NCBI RefSeq assembly: GCF_026672275.1
Contig: NZ_JANQCD010000012.1
Location: 62,001 to 126,000, forward strand
DNA: 64,000 nucleotides
Direction of reading: 5' to 3'
Source of the DNA: Marinifilum sp. D737
Lineage (GTDB): Bacteria > Bacteroidota > Bacteroidia > Bacteroidales > Marinifilaceae
The position numbers and the translations under genes were made by a program. Shown here piece by piece: positions 10,335 to 18,982 of the stretch (position 1 is the stretch's first letter; every line of letters begins with the position of its first letter). The notes under the pieces are model-generated. The model did no database searches. It had not been told where the DNA came from and saw nothing but the letters and a program-made list of their open reading frames with translations.

Positions 10335-11351
10335 ATGGCAGGAAAAGAGATTCTAGATATCAACAAGCTGTGTATAGGTTACGGAAAAGGTAAACGTGCA
10401 AAAGTGGTGCATGATCAATTGCAAGCTAAAATGTTTGCTGGAGAATTGGTTTGTTTACTGGGCGAGAATGGAACAGGAAAAAGTACTTTAATTCGTACGA
10501 TTTGCGGGTTTCAACCTGCATTGGGAGGAGAAGCTACTCTTCTTGGGAAAGATTTATTGCAGCTTTCCGAAAAGGAATTGTCGAAAATGGCAGCCGTAGT
10601 ACTTACCGATCGTGTAATTGTGCCCAATGCTAGCGTAGAGGAATTGGTGGCCTTAGGAAGAAGTCCGTATACCGGAACATTCGGAATCTTAAATGATGAG
10701 GATAAAGAGATTGTTCATACTTCGATTGAAAAATGTGGGATTCTGCACAAGAAAAAGGAACGATTATCGAATTTGAGTGATGGTGAAAAGCAGAAGGCTT
10801 TCATTGCAAAAGCTTTGGCACAGGATACTCAGATCATTATTCTTGATGAGCCAACCGCCTTTTTGGATATGCCAGCACGAGTGGAGATCATGCAGTTGTT
10901 AAGACAGATTGCAAGCAATTCAGGAAAATCAGTTTTGATGTCAACCCACGATTTGGATTTGGCCTTACAAATGGCAGATAAACTTTGGTTGCTATCGGCA
11001 GATAAAGGATTATTGACTGGAACACCTGAAGATTTGTTGCTGAGAAATGAATTTCAGACCATTTTCCAGAGTAAAGGAATTGAGTTTGATAACAAAACAG
11101 GATTGTTTAGAGTAGGCTATGACTACAATCATGAGATTCCAGTAAAAGGTCACGGCTTTGAGTATGTATTGCTTCGAAGAGCATTTGCGAGAAATGGAAT
11201 AAAAACCATACGCAAGGCAGAAGAAGATACCACATGGCTAGAGGTGTGTAAAAATGGAAGTACCAGTTTTAAATACTTCGAGAATGGAAAATGTTTGGGA
11301 CAAGAGAAAACCATTGAAAACTTACTAACTCTAACTTTAAATCATCGGTAA
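10335..11351 (+). CDS. ABC importer ATPase (BtuD/FecE-like) with C-terminal extension
   Basis: The ATPase that powers the importer. Walker A is GENGTGKST near residue 48, the signature is LSDGEKQKAF, Walker B is IIILDEPTAFLD, and the H-loop is STHD. The conserved ATPase ends around residue 255. About 85 further residues follow (including GHGFEYVLLRRAFARNGI), which standard BtuD/FecE proteins of about 255 residues lack. The extension may bind a regulator or ligand; this is inference. Its last base overlaps the first base of the next start codon (A of TAA/ATG). Confidence 0.92.
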   Translation: MAGKEILDINKLCIGYGKGKRAKVVHDQLQAKMFAGELVCLLGENGTGKSTLIRTICGFQPALGGEATLLGKDLLQLSEKELSKMAAVVLTDRVIVPNASVEELVALGRSPYTGTFGILNDEDKEIVHTSIEKCGILHKKKERLSNLSDGEKQKAFIAKALAQDTQIIILDEPTAFLDMPARVEIMQLLRQIASNSGKSVLMSTHDLDLALQMADKLWLLSADKGLLTGTPEDLLLRNEFQTIFQSKGIEFDNKTGLFRVGYDYNHEIPVKGHGFEYVLLRRAFARNGIKTIRKAEEDTTWLEVCKNGSTSFKYFENGKCLGQEKTIENLLTLTLNHR

Positions 11352-12157
11352 TGATAGTTGCAGCAGTAAGTTCAAAAAGTAGAATTGGCGATGTGGAGTT
11401 TAATTTATCCACCACAATGGATTGGATTAAAAGCTTCGATGCACAAGGAGTAGATTTTATTTTGTTCCCGGAGTTGAATTTGTCTGGCTATATAAGAGAT
11501 ATTGAGATTCTAAAAACGGTATTGCCAGAGAAAGAGGCTTTATTTACATCTTTATTGGAAATATCGAAGAATACGAATTCAGCATTTGCTGTGGGCTTTC
11601 CTGAACAGGAAGGAGAAAAGTATTTCATTACTCACTTCGTGTTTGAAGGAGGGAAGATCATAGGAAAACATAGAAAAACACATGTAAGCATTAGCGAAAA
11701 AGAGGTTTACTCAGAGGGTGATGAGATAAATGTATTTCCCGTGAAAGAAATGCTTGTAGGTATTCAGATTTGCTACGAAACACACTTCCCTGAAATCAGT
11801 GCCATTCAAGCACAAAAAGGAGCAAATGTATTGACAATGGCTTTTGCATCTCCAAAAGAATCTTGTCAGGATAAAATCGAAAGATTTAAAAGATATATCC
11901 CCGCAAGGGCATACGACAATTCATGTTATACTTTGGCATGTAATCAGGTTACAACAAATGATAGGGGAACAGTTTTTCCATGTGCAAGCCTGATTATTGA
12001 TCCCAAAGGAAAAGTGCTTTCAGAATCCTTTGTAGAAGAAAATGAATTTGCTGTGGCGGATATTGATTTCCATGAAATCAATAGGATAAAAGAATCGAAA
12101 ATGGCATACTTTAATGCTCATAAACGAACGGATTGGTTAAAAGAATACTATGGATAA
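11351..12157 (+). CDS. Carbon-nitrogen hydrolase (nitrilase superfamily)
   Basis: A nitrilase-superfamily enzyme, 268 residues, with the full catalytic triad: E41 (FPELNLSGY), K109 (HRKTHVS) and C141 (IQICYETHFPE). Members hydrolyse amides or nitriles in the cytoplasm; no signal peptide is present. It is embedded between the importer ATPase and cbiA with overlaps on both sides (1 and 8 bases), so it is co-expressed with the corrin genes. It is not one of the standard cobalamin enzymes. A role in trimming amide side chains of salvaged corrinoids, or in ammonia supply, is possible but unproven. Confidence 0.88.
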   Translation: MIVAAVSSKSRIGDVEFNLSTTMDWIKSFDAQGVDFILFPELNLSGYIRDIEILKTVLPEKEALFTSLLEISKNTNSAFAVGFPEQEGEKYFITHFVFEGGKIIGKHRKTHVSISEKEVYSEGDEINVFPVKEMLVGIQICYETHFPEISAIQAQKGANVLTMAFASPKESCQDKIERFKRYIPARAYDNSCYTLACNQVTTNDRGTVFPCASLIIDPKGKVLSESFVEENEFAVADIDFHEINRIKESKMAYFNAHKRTDWLKEYYG

Positions 12158-13469
12158 GATAGATACAAATGCATTTTTAATTGCAGCACCCAAGAGTAAT
12201 TCTGGTAAAACCATGATTACACTTGGTTTAATGCAAGCCTTGGTGAATAGAGGATTGAAGGTTCAGCCCTTTAAATGTGGACCAGATTATATCGATCCCA
12301 TGCACCATTCTAAAATTGCAGGGCAGCCATCATACAATTTGGACATGTGGATGACAGATGAAGAACATGTTCAGCAAATATTTACTCAGCATGCTGCCAA
12401 GGCAAATGTTTCTATCGCCGAGGGGGTAATGGGCTTGTTCGATGGTGCTCAAAAAGATATTGGTAGTTCGGCGGCAGTTGCCCGCTTGCTCGATCTGCCA
12501 GTGATTTTGGTAGTGGATGCATCGAGTACGGCTTATTCTGTAGCTCCTTTGTTGTATGGATTCAAGAATTTCGATAAAAACATAAACCTGGCAGGAGTCA
12601 TTTTTAATAAGGTGGCCAGCCAGTCTCACTTTCAGTTTTTAAAAGAGGCTGCCATCGATGCCGGGGTTCAGGTGTTGGGATACATGCCGCGTGATCAAAG
12701 ACTGGCCATAGAATCAAGACACTTGGGATTACACCTTCCGGGTGAGAATCAAAATCGAGAAATCGTAAATGTTGCGGCTGAATTGTTAGAGAATCATGTT
12801 GATATTAATTTGCTTCTGAAAATTACGCAGAAGGGGATTCAGCCATTAACAAACCATAATATAGATACAAAGAAGCAATTCAAAATTGCTTTGGCTCACG
12901 ATGAGGCTTTCAACTTTTCCTATCAGGCAAACCGTGATGTGTTGGCCGAATTGGGAGACTTAGTAGAGTTTAGCCCATTGAATGATGAAAAATTGCCCGA
13001 GGCAGATTTGCTTTGGTTGCCAGGCGGATATCCGGAGTTGTTTGCAGAGCAATTGGCGAACAATAATAAAATGAAACAGGCCATTGCCGAGTATATTGAA
13101 AGTGGCAAAGCTTTGATAGCTGAATGTGGGGGAATGATGTATCTGGGTAAAAATATCATTACCAAAAAAGGAGAAACATACCAAATGACTGGTGTTTTTG
13201 ACTTTGATACTTCCTTTGAAAATATGAAGCTTCACCTGGGATACCGCGATTTGAAAGGAAAGGATATCAGTATAAAAGGGCACGAGTTTCATTATTCAAA
13301 TCTGATTGGAGAAGAAAAAGCCAGTGCAGATTATCAGGCCAAAACGGCAAGAGGGCGCGATGTTACAATGCCTGTATTCAGAAGAAAGAATTGTTGGGCT
13401 TCCTACATGCACCTGTATTTGGGAAAAAGAGAGAAAATGTTGCAAATGATAAAAGAATTGGGATTATGA
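12150..13469 (+). CDS. cbiA: Cobyrinate a,c-diamide synthase CbiA
   Basis: CbiA amidates the a and c side chains of cobyrinate using glutamine and ATP. The N-terminal dethiobiotin-synthetase-like domain begins with the P-loop region APKSNSGKTMITLGL, followed by KCGPDYIDPMHH. The C-terminal glutamine amidotransferase-like domain carries nucleophile C326 in LIAECGGMMYLG and a late GHEFHYS. The length of 439 residues is typical. It overlaps the hydrolase by 8 bases and the next gene by 4 (ATGA). Hydrogenobyrinate as substrate (CobB) is unlikely because the operon encodes the cobalt-early pathway. Confidence 0.94.
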   Translation: MDKIDTNAFLIAAPKSNSGKTMITLGLMQALVNRGLKVQPFKCGPDYIDPMHHSKIAGQPSYNLDMWMTDEEHVQQIFTQHAAKANVSIAEGVMGLFDGAQKDIGSSAAVARLLDLPVILVVDASSTAYSVAPLLYGFKNFDKNINLAGVIFNKVASQSHFQFLKEAAIDAGVQVLGYMPRDQRLAIESRHLGLHLPGENQNREIVNVAAELLENHVDINLLLKITQKGIQPLTNHNIDTKKQFKIALAHDEAFNFSYQANRDVLAELGDLVEFSPLNDEKLPEADLLWLPGGYPELFAEQLANNNKMKQAIAEYIESGKALIAECGGMMYLGKNIITKKGETYQMTGVFDFDTSFENMKLHLGYRDLKGKDISIKGHEFHYSNLIGEEKASADYQAKTARGRDVTMPVFRRKNCWASYMHLYLGKREKMLQMIKELGL

Positions 13470-14155
13470 GTTTGGGAAAATTAATTGGAGTTGCATTAGG
13501 ACCTGGTGATCCGGAATTGATCACTCTTAAAGGCTTAAAGGCATTTCAGAATGCGGATCTTATTTTTTATCCGGCATCGAGCATAAAGGAATCGAAAGTA
13601 ATTTCTTTTTCATACGATATATTAAAGCAGTTGAATGTGGAAACCGAGTGTCTGCCGCTTGTGATTCCCATGACAGGGGAAAACAGGGAGATGCATTACC
13701 AAAAAGCCTTTGATGAGATTCATGAGGAATTGAAAAAAGGAAAAAATGTAGCCGTGGTTTCCGAAGGAGATGCTCTTTTCTATAGCACTTTTGGATACAT
13801 TTTAAAGATAGCACAAGAAGCAAATGTTGACTGTAAAGTAATTCCGGGAATACCTGCTTTTATTGCAACTGGTGCCGAAGGCGAAAAACCGGTAACCGAA
13901 GGAAATCAGGCCTTAAAGGTAATTGCCCGACCAAATGGTTTTGAAGAAATAAAAGAAGCTTTGAAAGAAAATCAAACACTGGTTGTAATGAAAATGAGTG
14001 TACTCGATAAGTGGAGTGATTTTCTTGAAAAACAAAATAGATCATTTTTTTATATCGAACGCGTGGGAACACCGCAACAGTATTCCACAAGCAATGTTCA
14101 GGATTTAAAGTTGCGAACAATACCTTACTTTTCATTAATTATAATTTATGCCTAA
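13466..14155 (+). CDS. cbiL: Cobalt-precorrin-2 C20-methyltransferase CbiL
   Basis: An SAM-dependent tetrapyrrole methylase acting at C20. The fold signature GVALGPGDPELITLKG opens the protein, and VVSEGDALFYSTFGY and VIPGIPAF follow, as in CbiL/CobI. The open frame extends upstream to 13391, but the ATG at 13466 overlaps the cbiA stop as ATGA and puts the methylase motif at the N-terminus, so I use it (229 residues). Its end overlaps the next gene by 8 bases. Confidence 0.93.
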   Translation: MSLGKLIGVALGPGDPELITLKGLKAFQNADLIFYPASSIKESKVISFSYDILKQLNVETECLPLVIPMTGENREMHYQKAFDEIHEELKKGKNVAVVSEGDALFYSTFGYILKIAQEANVDCKVIPGIPAFIATGAEGEKPVTEGNQALKVIARPNGFEEIKEALKENQTLVVMKMSVLDKWSDFLEKQNRSFFYIERVGTPQQYSTSNVQDLKLRTIPYFSLIIIYA

Positions 14156-15551
14156 GAAAATATATAGCATAGGAATTGGACCGGGAAATGAGAAATTCCT
14201 TACTCCACAGGCTTTGCAAGCCATTCAGGAAGCAGAAGTAATTGTTGGTTACAGCTTTTATTTTGAACACATCAAGCAGTTGTCAGGAGGTAAAGAGCTG
14301 ATTGATACGGGTATGAAAAAAGAGCGTCAACGAGCAGAGAAAGCATTCGAAATAGCCGAATCGGGAAAAACCGTTGCTGTAATTAGTAGTGGTGATTCCG
14401 GTGTTTACGGAATGGCGCCTTTGCTTTGGGAAATGAAAGCGGAAAAAGCTTCGGATGTTGATTTGGAAGTAGTTCCGGGAATCTCTGCCATGTTTGCGGC
14501 AGCATCTAAATTGGGAGCACCTCTTGGACACGACTTTTGTTCCATTTCTATGTCGGATTTGTTAACCCCATGGGAAAAAATTGAGAAAAGAATTGTAGCA
14601 GCAGCTAATGCCGATTTTGTAACAGCGGTTTACAATCCGTTAAGCAAAGGCAGATTCTGGCAATTGATGAGGCTAAGAGAATTGTTCCTGGAAGTACGTT
14701 CGCCTGAAACGCCTGTTGGAATTGCCCGAAATGTGGGAAGAGAAGATGAAAGTATTGAGGTAATTACCCTTGCCGAATTGGATGTGACCAAAGCCGATAT
14801 GTTTACCGTTATTGTGATTGGTAACAGTCAAACTTTTAAGGCTCAAGGTAAGATGGTAACACCTAGAGGTTACTATGCCAACCAAAACAATAGCAAGGAC
14901 AAACTTGGACGCCGCATCATGAATGCAAGTTTCCAAACCATTTTGGATCATATCGATATTACAGATAAACCATTGGCTCATGTTTGGGTTGCACTGCACT
15001 GTATTCATACTACTGCCGATTTTAAATTGAACGAATCGGTTGAGCTGAGCAATAATGTGGTGGAGCAATTGCATGAGAAATTTTATTCGGGAAAACCTCC
15101 GGTTATTGTTACCGATGTTTCGATGGTTACAAGAGGAATTCGCAGAGCAACGGCAGCCAAATTAGGTCTTGAAATTAAATGCTATTTGGATGATGAGCGC
15201 GTGGCTGAAATGGCTTCGCAGAAAAATATTACAAGAACTCAGGCAGGAATACAGTTGGCAGTAGAAGAGCATCCCGATGCCATTTTTGCTTTCGGAAACG
15301 CACCAACTGCACTTATCGAGTTGATCAAGTTAATCCGAAATGGGAAAGCAAATCCTGCTGGTGTAATTGCAGCTCCGGTTGGTTTTGTGAATGTAAAAGA
15401 AAGCAAGTGGCAATTAAAATATGGTTGTCCTGATGTTCCTGCTGTGTTTGTAAACGGCAGAAAAGGAGGAAGCAATGTGGCAGCAACCATTATCAATGCC
15501 ATATTAAGTTGGAGTGAAGCGGAACAAATGCATCCGGGTGAGGGACTATAG
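14148..15551 (+). CDS. cbiHC: Fused cobalt-precorrin-3 C17-methyltransferase / cobalt-precorrin-8 methylmutase (CbiH-CbiC)
   Basis: Two corrin enzymes in one chain. Residues 1-240 are a tetrapyrrole methylase of the CbiH/CobJ type (SIGIGPGNEKFLTPQA, SSGDSGVYGMA, VYNPLSKGRFWQL), which performs ring contraction and C17 methylation. From about 257 to 467 the chain is CbiC/CobH (VIVTDVSMVTRGI, FGNAPTALIEL, GFVNVKESK), which moves a methyl group from C11 to C12. The normal separate lengths add up to this product. A repeat-filled 85-base gap follows, breaking the run of overlaps seen upstream. Confidence 0.93.
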   Translation: MPKKIYSIGIGPGNEKFLTPQALQAIQEAEVIVGYSFYFEHIKQLSGGKELIDTGMKKERQRAEKAFEIAESGKTVAVISSGDSGVYGMAPLLWEMKAEKASDVDLEVVPGISAMFAAASKLGAPLGHDFCSISMSDLLTPWEKIEKRIVAAANADFVTAVYNPLSKGRFWQLMRLRELFLEVRSPETPVGIARNVGREDESIEVITLAELDVTKADMFTVIVIGNSQTFKAQGKMVTPRGYYANQNNSKDKLGRRIMNASFQTILDHIDITDKPLAHVWVALHCIHTTADFKLNESVELSNNVVEQLHEKFYSGKPPVIVTDVSMVTRGIRRATAAKLGLEIKCYLDDERVAEMASQKNITRTQAGIQLAVEEHPDAIFAFGNAPTALIELIKLIRNGKANPAGVIAAPVGFVNVKESKWQLKYGCPDVPAVFVNGRKGGSNVAATIINAILSWSEAEQMHPGEGL

Positions 15552-15572
15552 AGGAATGGCTCTCGTTAAAAG

Positions 15573-15614
15573 TTTCTCGCAGATTATCGCAGAAAAAATA
15601 TGGATCAGCGGGAA
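15573..15614. repeat. CGCAGATT-family interspersed repeat, copy 1 (short)
   Basis: A short, degenerate copy: TTTCTCGCAGATTATCGCAG followed after 10 bases by GATCAGCGGGAA. It occupies the spacer between cbiHC and cbiET. It shares the TTCTCGCAGATT opening with the longer copies at 16883, 18818, 19381, 19559 and 19737. Confidence 0.75.
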
Positions 15615-15636
15615 ATAAGTAATGTAAATCAGAAAC

Positions 15637-16827
15637 ATGAAAATAAGCATCATAGGAATATCAGATTTAACTCCTGATTTTACAAAAAAAGAGTTGTCTC
15701 TGATTCAATCGGGAAAATATTTTGCAGGAGGAAGTCGTCATCGCGAACTGGTGGGAGATTATTTGCCAGAACAACACCATTGGCATGATATTGTAGTGCC
15801 GTTATCAACTTTGTACGATGCCATAAACCATTCTAACAGTGATTGGATTGTATTTGCTTCGGGCGACCCATTGTTTTACGGAATTGGAATTACATTAAAA
15901 CGTGAAATTCCAAATGCAGAGCTTGATATTCTTCCTGATTTTAATTCCCTGCAATTGTTGGCGCATCGTTTTAAATTGCCTTATGGCGAGTTTCAAACCA
16001 TTACGCTTACCGGCAGATCTTTCGAGCGATTCGACCAGGCATTGATTAGAGGACAGGAGAGAATGGGAATTCTTACTGATAGAAAAAATACGCCTAAAAG
16101 TATTGCCGAGCGAATGTTACAATATGGATATTCGAACTACAAAATGTACTATGGCGAACGCCTGGGAGGAGAAAGGGAAGTTGTAAAGGTGTTGAGCTTG
16201 GAAGAAGCATTGAGTTTGGATTTTAATCATCCGAATTGTTTTTACCTGGAAAAAACTAATGATTCGATTCCCAAAAAGGGAATTAAAGAAAGTGATTTTG
16301 AACCCTTGGAAGGTAGACCAAAAATGATTACCAAAATGCCCATCCGTTTGGCTACACTTGCATTGATGGAATTGCAAAATAAAAAGGTGTTTTGGGATGT
16401 TGGAACATGCACGGGAAGTGTTTCCATCGAAGCTCGATTGAACCATCCGCATTTGAAGGTAAAATCTTTCGAGATTCGTGAAGAGTCCAGGGGAATTATT
16501 CAGCGCAATACAGAAACTTTCCAAACGCCGGGAATAGATATTTTTATTGGAGATTATTTGCAAACCGATAAGGCAGAAATAGAAAAACCAGATGCCGTTT
16601 TTGTTGGCGGTTATGGTGGAAAAATGGATGCAGTTCTGGATGATATTCATTTGCATTTGTTGGAAGGTGGAATCATTGCATTCAATTCGGTGAGCGAAAA
16701 AAGCAAACTAGGATTTAGGCAGTGGTGCAAAACAAATTCCTATCACAGAATGCATGAAATGCTGGTGAGTGTTGATGAATTTAATCCGATAACGATATTA
16801 ATAGCCGAGAAAAAGAAGGAAAATTAG
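15637..16827 (+). CDS. cbiET: Fused cobalt-precorrin-7 C5-methyltransferase / C15-methyltransferase (CbiE-CbiT)
   Basis: A CobL-like two-domain enzyme of 396 residues. Residues 1-195 resemble CbiE (tetrapyrrole methylase, FASGDPLFYGIG, with TLTGRS near 130). Residues 230-396 are a Rossmann methyltransferase of the CbiT type with SAM motif WDVGTCTGSVSIEA. Together they methylate C5 and C15 and decarboxylate the acetate side chain. The start ATG at 15637 follows repeat copy 1 directly. Separate CbiE and CbiT genes are absent from the window. Confidence 0.94.
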   Translation: MKISIIGISDLTPDFTKKELSLIQSGKYFAGGSRHRELVGDYLPEQHHWHDIVVPLSTLYDAINHSNSDWIVFASGDPLFYGIGITLKREIPNAELDILPDFNSLQLLAHRFKLPYGEFQTITLTGRSFERFDQALIRGQERMGILTDRKNTPKSIAERMLQYGYSNYKMYYGERLGGEREVVKVLSLEEALSLDFNHPNCFYLEKTNDSIPKKGIKESDFEPLEGRPKMITKMPIRLATLALMELQNKKVFWDVGTCTGSVSIEARLNHPHLKVKSFEIREESRGIIQRNTETFQTPGIDIFIGDYLQTDKAEIEKPDAVFVGGYGGKMDAVLDDIHLHLLEGGIIAFNSVSEKSKLGFRQWCKTNSYHRMHEMLVSVDEFNPITILIAEKKKEN

Positions 16828-16836
16828 ATATATTTT

Positions 16837-16863
16837 GAGGGTCTCACTTTAAGTGAGGCTCTC
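16837..16863 (+). repeat. Shared GAGGGTCTCAC hairpin
   Basis: GAGGGTCTCAC (16837-16847) and GTGAGGCTCTC (16853-16863) form an 11-bp stem with two G-U pairs. A nearly identical hairpin lies at 49661-49687 in the peptidoglycan cluster, so it is an interspersed element and not a local terminator. No T-run follows. Confidence 0.7.
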
Positions 16864-16882
16864 AATAAAGTTTATCGCAAAA

Positions 16883-16990
16883 GATTTCTCGCAGATTTAT
16901 GCAAATCTTAACACAGATTCACGCAGAAAAATGGATGATTGTATAAATCTGCGTGAATTAGCGAATTTAAACCGCGAAGATCAGCGAGAA
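16883..16990. repeat. CGCAGATT-family repeat, copy 2 (long palindrome)
   Basis: Arms of about 46 bases are mutually inverted: the left begins TTCTCGCAGATTTATGC and reaches GATTCACGCAGA; the right begins TCTGCGTGAATTAGCG and ends GATCAGCGAGAA. The loop is near 16930-16945. It fills the spacer between cbiET and cbiGF. An open frame over it is a by-product of the repeat. Confidence 0.8.
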
Positions 16991-17034
16991 CAAATCATGT
17001 ATATCAGCAAAAATAAAACAGAACAAAATACATC

Positions 17035-18807
17035 ATGTCAAAAATAATAATCACACATTCCGATAAGGGAGAGGCGCTTGCCAAGCACATTACCAATAAT
17101 GGATTTGAGGCTGAAATTATGCGCTCGCCAAAGAACTACGAAGAACTTTGGAACAAATACGAAGCGTTAATTTTTATTGGAGCTTTGGGCATTTGCGTGC
17201 GCGAGATTGCAGCATTTTTAAATGATAAAAAAACAGACCCTGCGGTAATCAATATTGATGCCAACGGACAATTTGTTCAGCCTGTTGTTTCGGGACATTT
17301 GGGTGGGGCAAATCAATTGTCGGAGGATATTTCTCGCCTGTTGGGAGCAACACCTGTTGTTACTACCCTTAGCGATACATCAGGGTTGTGGGCATTGGAT
17401 TTATTGCCTGAAAAACACAATTGGACCCTTGATTGCAAGGACAATCTTACCCCGTTGATGGCAGCCTTTGTGAACAGACAAAAAACTGCTTTGCTGCTTG
17501 AGGTGCGCGATAAAGGAAGCTTGACTTTGGAGACGGAAAAGCCTGAATATGTAGATGTGTTTTTCAGTGCTGATGAAATAAAACTGGAAGATTACCAGGT
17601 AGTTTTGGCAGTAACACCATTCGTTCATGATTTTGGAGCTAAAGCGATTTATTATCGTCCTAAAGTATTGCAATTGGGCGTAGGTTGTCAGCGCGATCTT
17701 CCTTTTGAGGCTTTCGAAACGGAATTGCTTTCGAAATTGGAATCGCAGCAAATTTCTCCACTGTCTATTGCTGCTATCGGAACGGTTGACTTAAAAGCCG
17801 ATGAAAAGGCATTGATTGAATTATCCGAAAAATGGAACATTCCAATGAACACATATGGTGAGGATGTATTGTCAGGATATGATATTCCTAATCCATCGCA
17901 AAAAGTAAGCGAGGTAACCGGAAGTTACAGCGTTTCCGAAGCCGCAGCCATGCATCTTTCAGGAAATACTTTGTTGGTAGAAAAACAAAAAGCAAAAGCG
18001 GACGATAAGCATTTTACTTTTGCTTTGGCAATGGATAAGAATAGCGAGCGTAAAGGTTTTGTAGAGTTTGTTGGGGCAGGTCCCGGTGATCCGGAACTGG
18101 TTTCGGTTCGTGGAAAAAGAATGCTTCAAACGGCCGATATGATTCTGTATGCAGGTAGCTTGGTTCCTAAAGAATTGACCAACTATGCAAAGCCTGGATG
18201 TGTGGTAAAAAGCTCGGCTGGTATGGATTTGATTACACAGATTGAAAGCATGAAACCATATTACGATCGTGGATTGTTTGTGGTGCGTTTGCATACTGGT
18301 GATCCTTGTATTTATGGTGCTATTCAAGAACAAATGGCCATTATGGATCAGTTGAAATGGAGCTATCACATTACTCCGGGAATTTCTTCATTCCAGGCAG
18401 CAGCAGCAGCTTTGGAATCTCAGTTTACCATTCCGGAAGAGGTGCAAACCATCATACTAACTCGTGGCGAGGGAAGAACGCCAATGCCAGATCGCGAGCA
18501 ATTGAACAAATTGGCCCGATCGCAAAGTACAATGTGTATTTACCTGAGTGCTTCCATTGCCGAAAAAGTTCAGGCACAACTTTCGGAGCATTATCCACCG
18601 GAAACACCTGTGGCGGTTTGCTACAAGCTAACCTGGAAGGATGAAAAAATCTACCGTTGTACGCTGGAAACTTTGGCAAAAACAGTAGAGGAAAACAATT
18701 TGAAAATGACTACCATGATTGTTGTGGGGAAAGCCATCGACAACCGATCGGGATTTTCAAAACTGTACGATAAGAAATTTACTCACGCATTTCGTGTCGG
18801 AAAATAA
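17035..18807 (+). CDS. cbiGF: Fused cobalt-precorrin-5A hydrolase / cobalt-precorrin-4 C11-methyltransferase (CbiG-CbiF)
   Basis: Residues 1-320 are CbiG: the N-terminal part has FIGALGICVREIAAFL and VSGHLGGANQLSEDI, and the C-terminal CbiG domain starts near LQLGVGCQRDLPFE. CbiG opens the ring lactone and releases the C20 carbon as acetaldehyde. From residue 341 a CbiF/CobM methylase begins (EFVGAGPGDPELVSVRG, VRLHTGDPCIYGA, TPGISSFQAAAA), which methylates C11. The presence of CbiG marks the oxygen-independent pathway. In the pathway CbiF acts just before CbiG, so the fusion joins consecutive steps. Length 590 residues. Confidence 0.94.
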   Translation: MSKIIITHSDKGEALAKHITNNGFEAEIMRSPKNYEELWNKYEALIFIGALGICVREIAAFLNDKKTDPAVINIDANGQFVQPVVSGHLGGANQLSEDISRLLGATPVVTTLSDTSGLWALDLLPEKHNWTLDCKDNLTPLMAAFVNRQKTALLLEVRDKGSLTLETEKPEYVDVFFSADEIKLEDYQVVLAVTPFVHDFGAKAIYYRPKVLQLGVGCQRDLPFEAFETELLSKLESQQISPLSIAAIGTVDLKADEKALIELSEKWNIPMNTYGEDVLSGYDIPNPSQKVSEVTGSYSVSEAAAMHLSGNTLLVEKQKAKADDKHFTFALAMDKNSERKGFVEFVGAGPGDPELVSVRGKRMLQTADMILYAGSLVPKELTNYAKPGCVVKSSAGMDLITQIESMKPYYDRGLFVVRLHTGDPCIYGAIQEQMAIMDQLKWSYHITPGISSFQAAAAALESQFTIPEEVQTIILTRGEGRTPMPDREQLNKLARSQSTMCIYLSASIAEKVQAQLSEHYPPETPVAVCYKLTWKDEKIYRCTLETLAKTVEENNLKMTTMIVVGKAIDNRSGFSKLYDKKFTHAFRVGK

Positions 18808-18817
18808 GTAGAAAAAA

Positions 18818-18896
18818 GATTTCTCGCAGATTTAAGCAGAAAAATAACGCAGATTCTCGCTGAAAATATCGTATTGATCTGCGAGAATCTGCGTGA
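18818..18896. repeat. CGCAGATT-family repeat, copy 3
   Basis: Opens GATTTCTCGCAGATTTAAGC and contains a 17-bp stem with one mismatch: ACGCAGATTCTCGCTGA (18847-18863) against TCTGCGAGAATCTGCGT (18878-18894), loop 14 bases. It separates cbiGF from the GxxExxY gene. Confidence 0.82.
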
Positions 18897-18982
18897 AACA
18901 AAATAATGTAAATCAATTAGAAGTTATTTAGTTGAAAATTAATGTTAAATTAGATTTTTGCTAATCAAATTGATATATTATT

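Noticed and set aside
13391-13465. Upstream extension of cbiL
   Set aside because: It overlaps the end of cbiA and encodes text unlike the family N-terminus; the ATGA overlap start at 13466 is better.
16853-17047. Open reading frame of 64 residues
   Set aside because: It runs through the shared hairpin and the long CGCAGATT palindrome, has no family resemblance, and arises from repeat composition.
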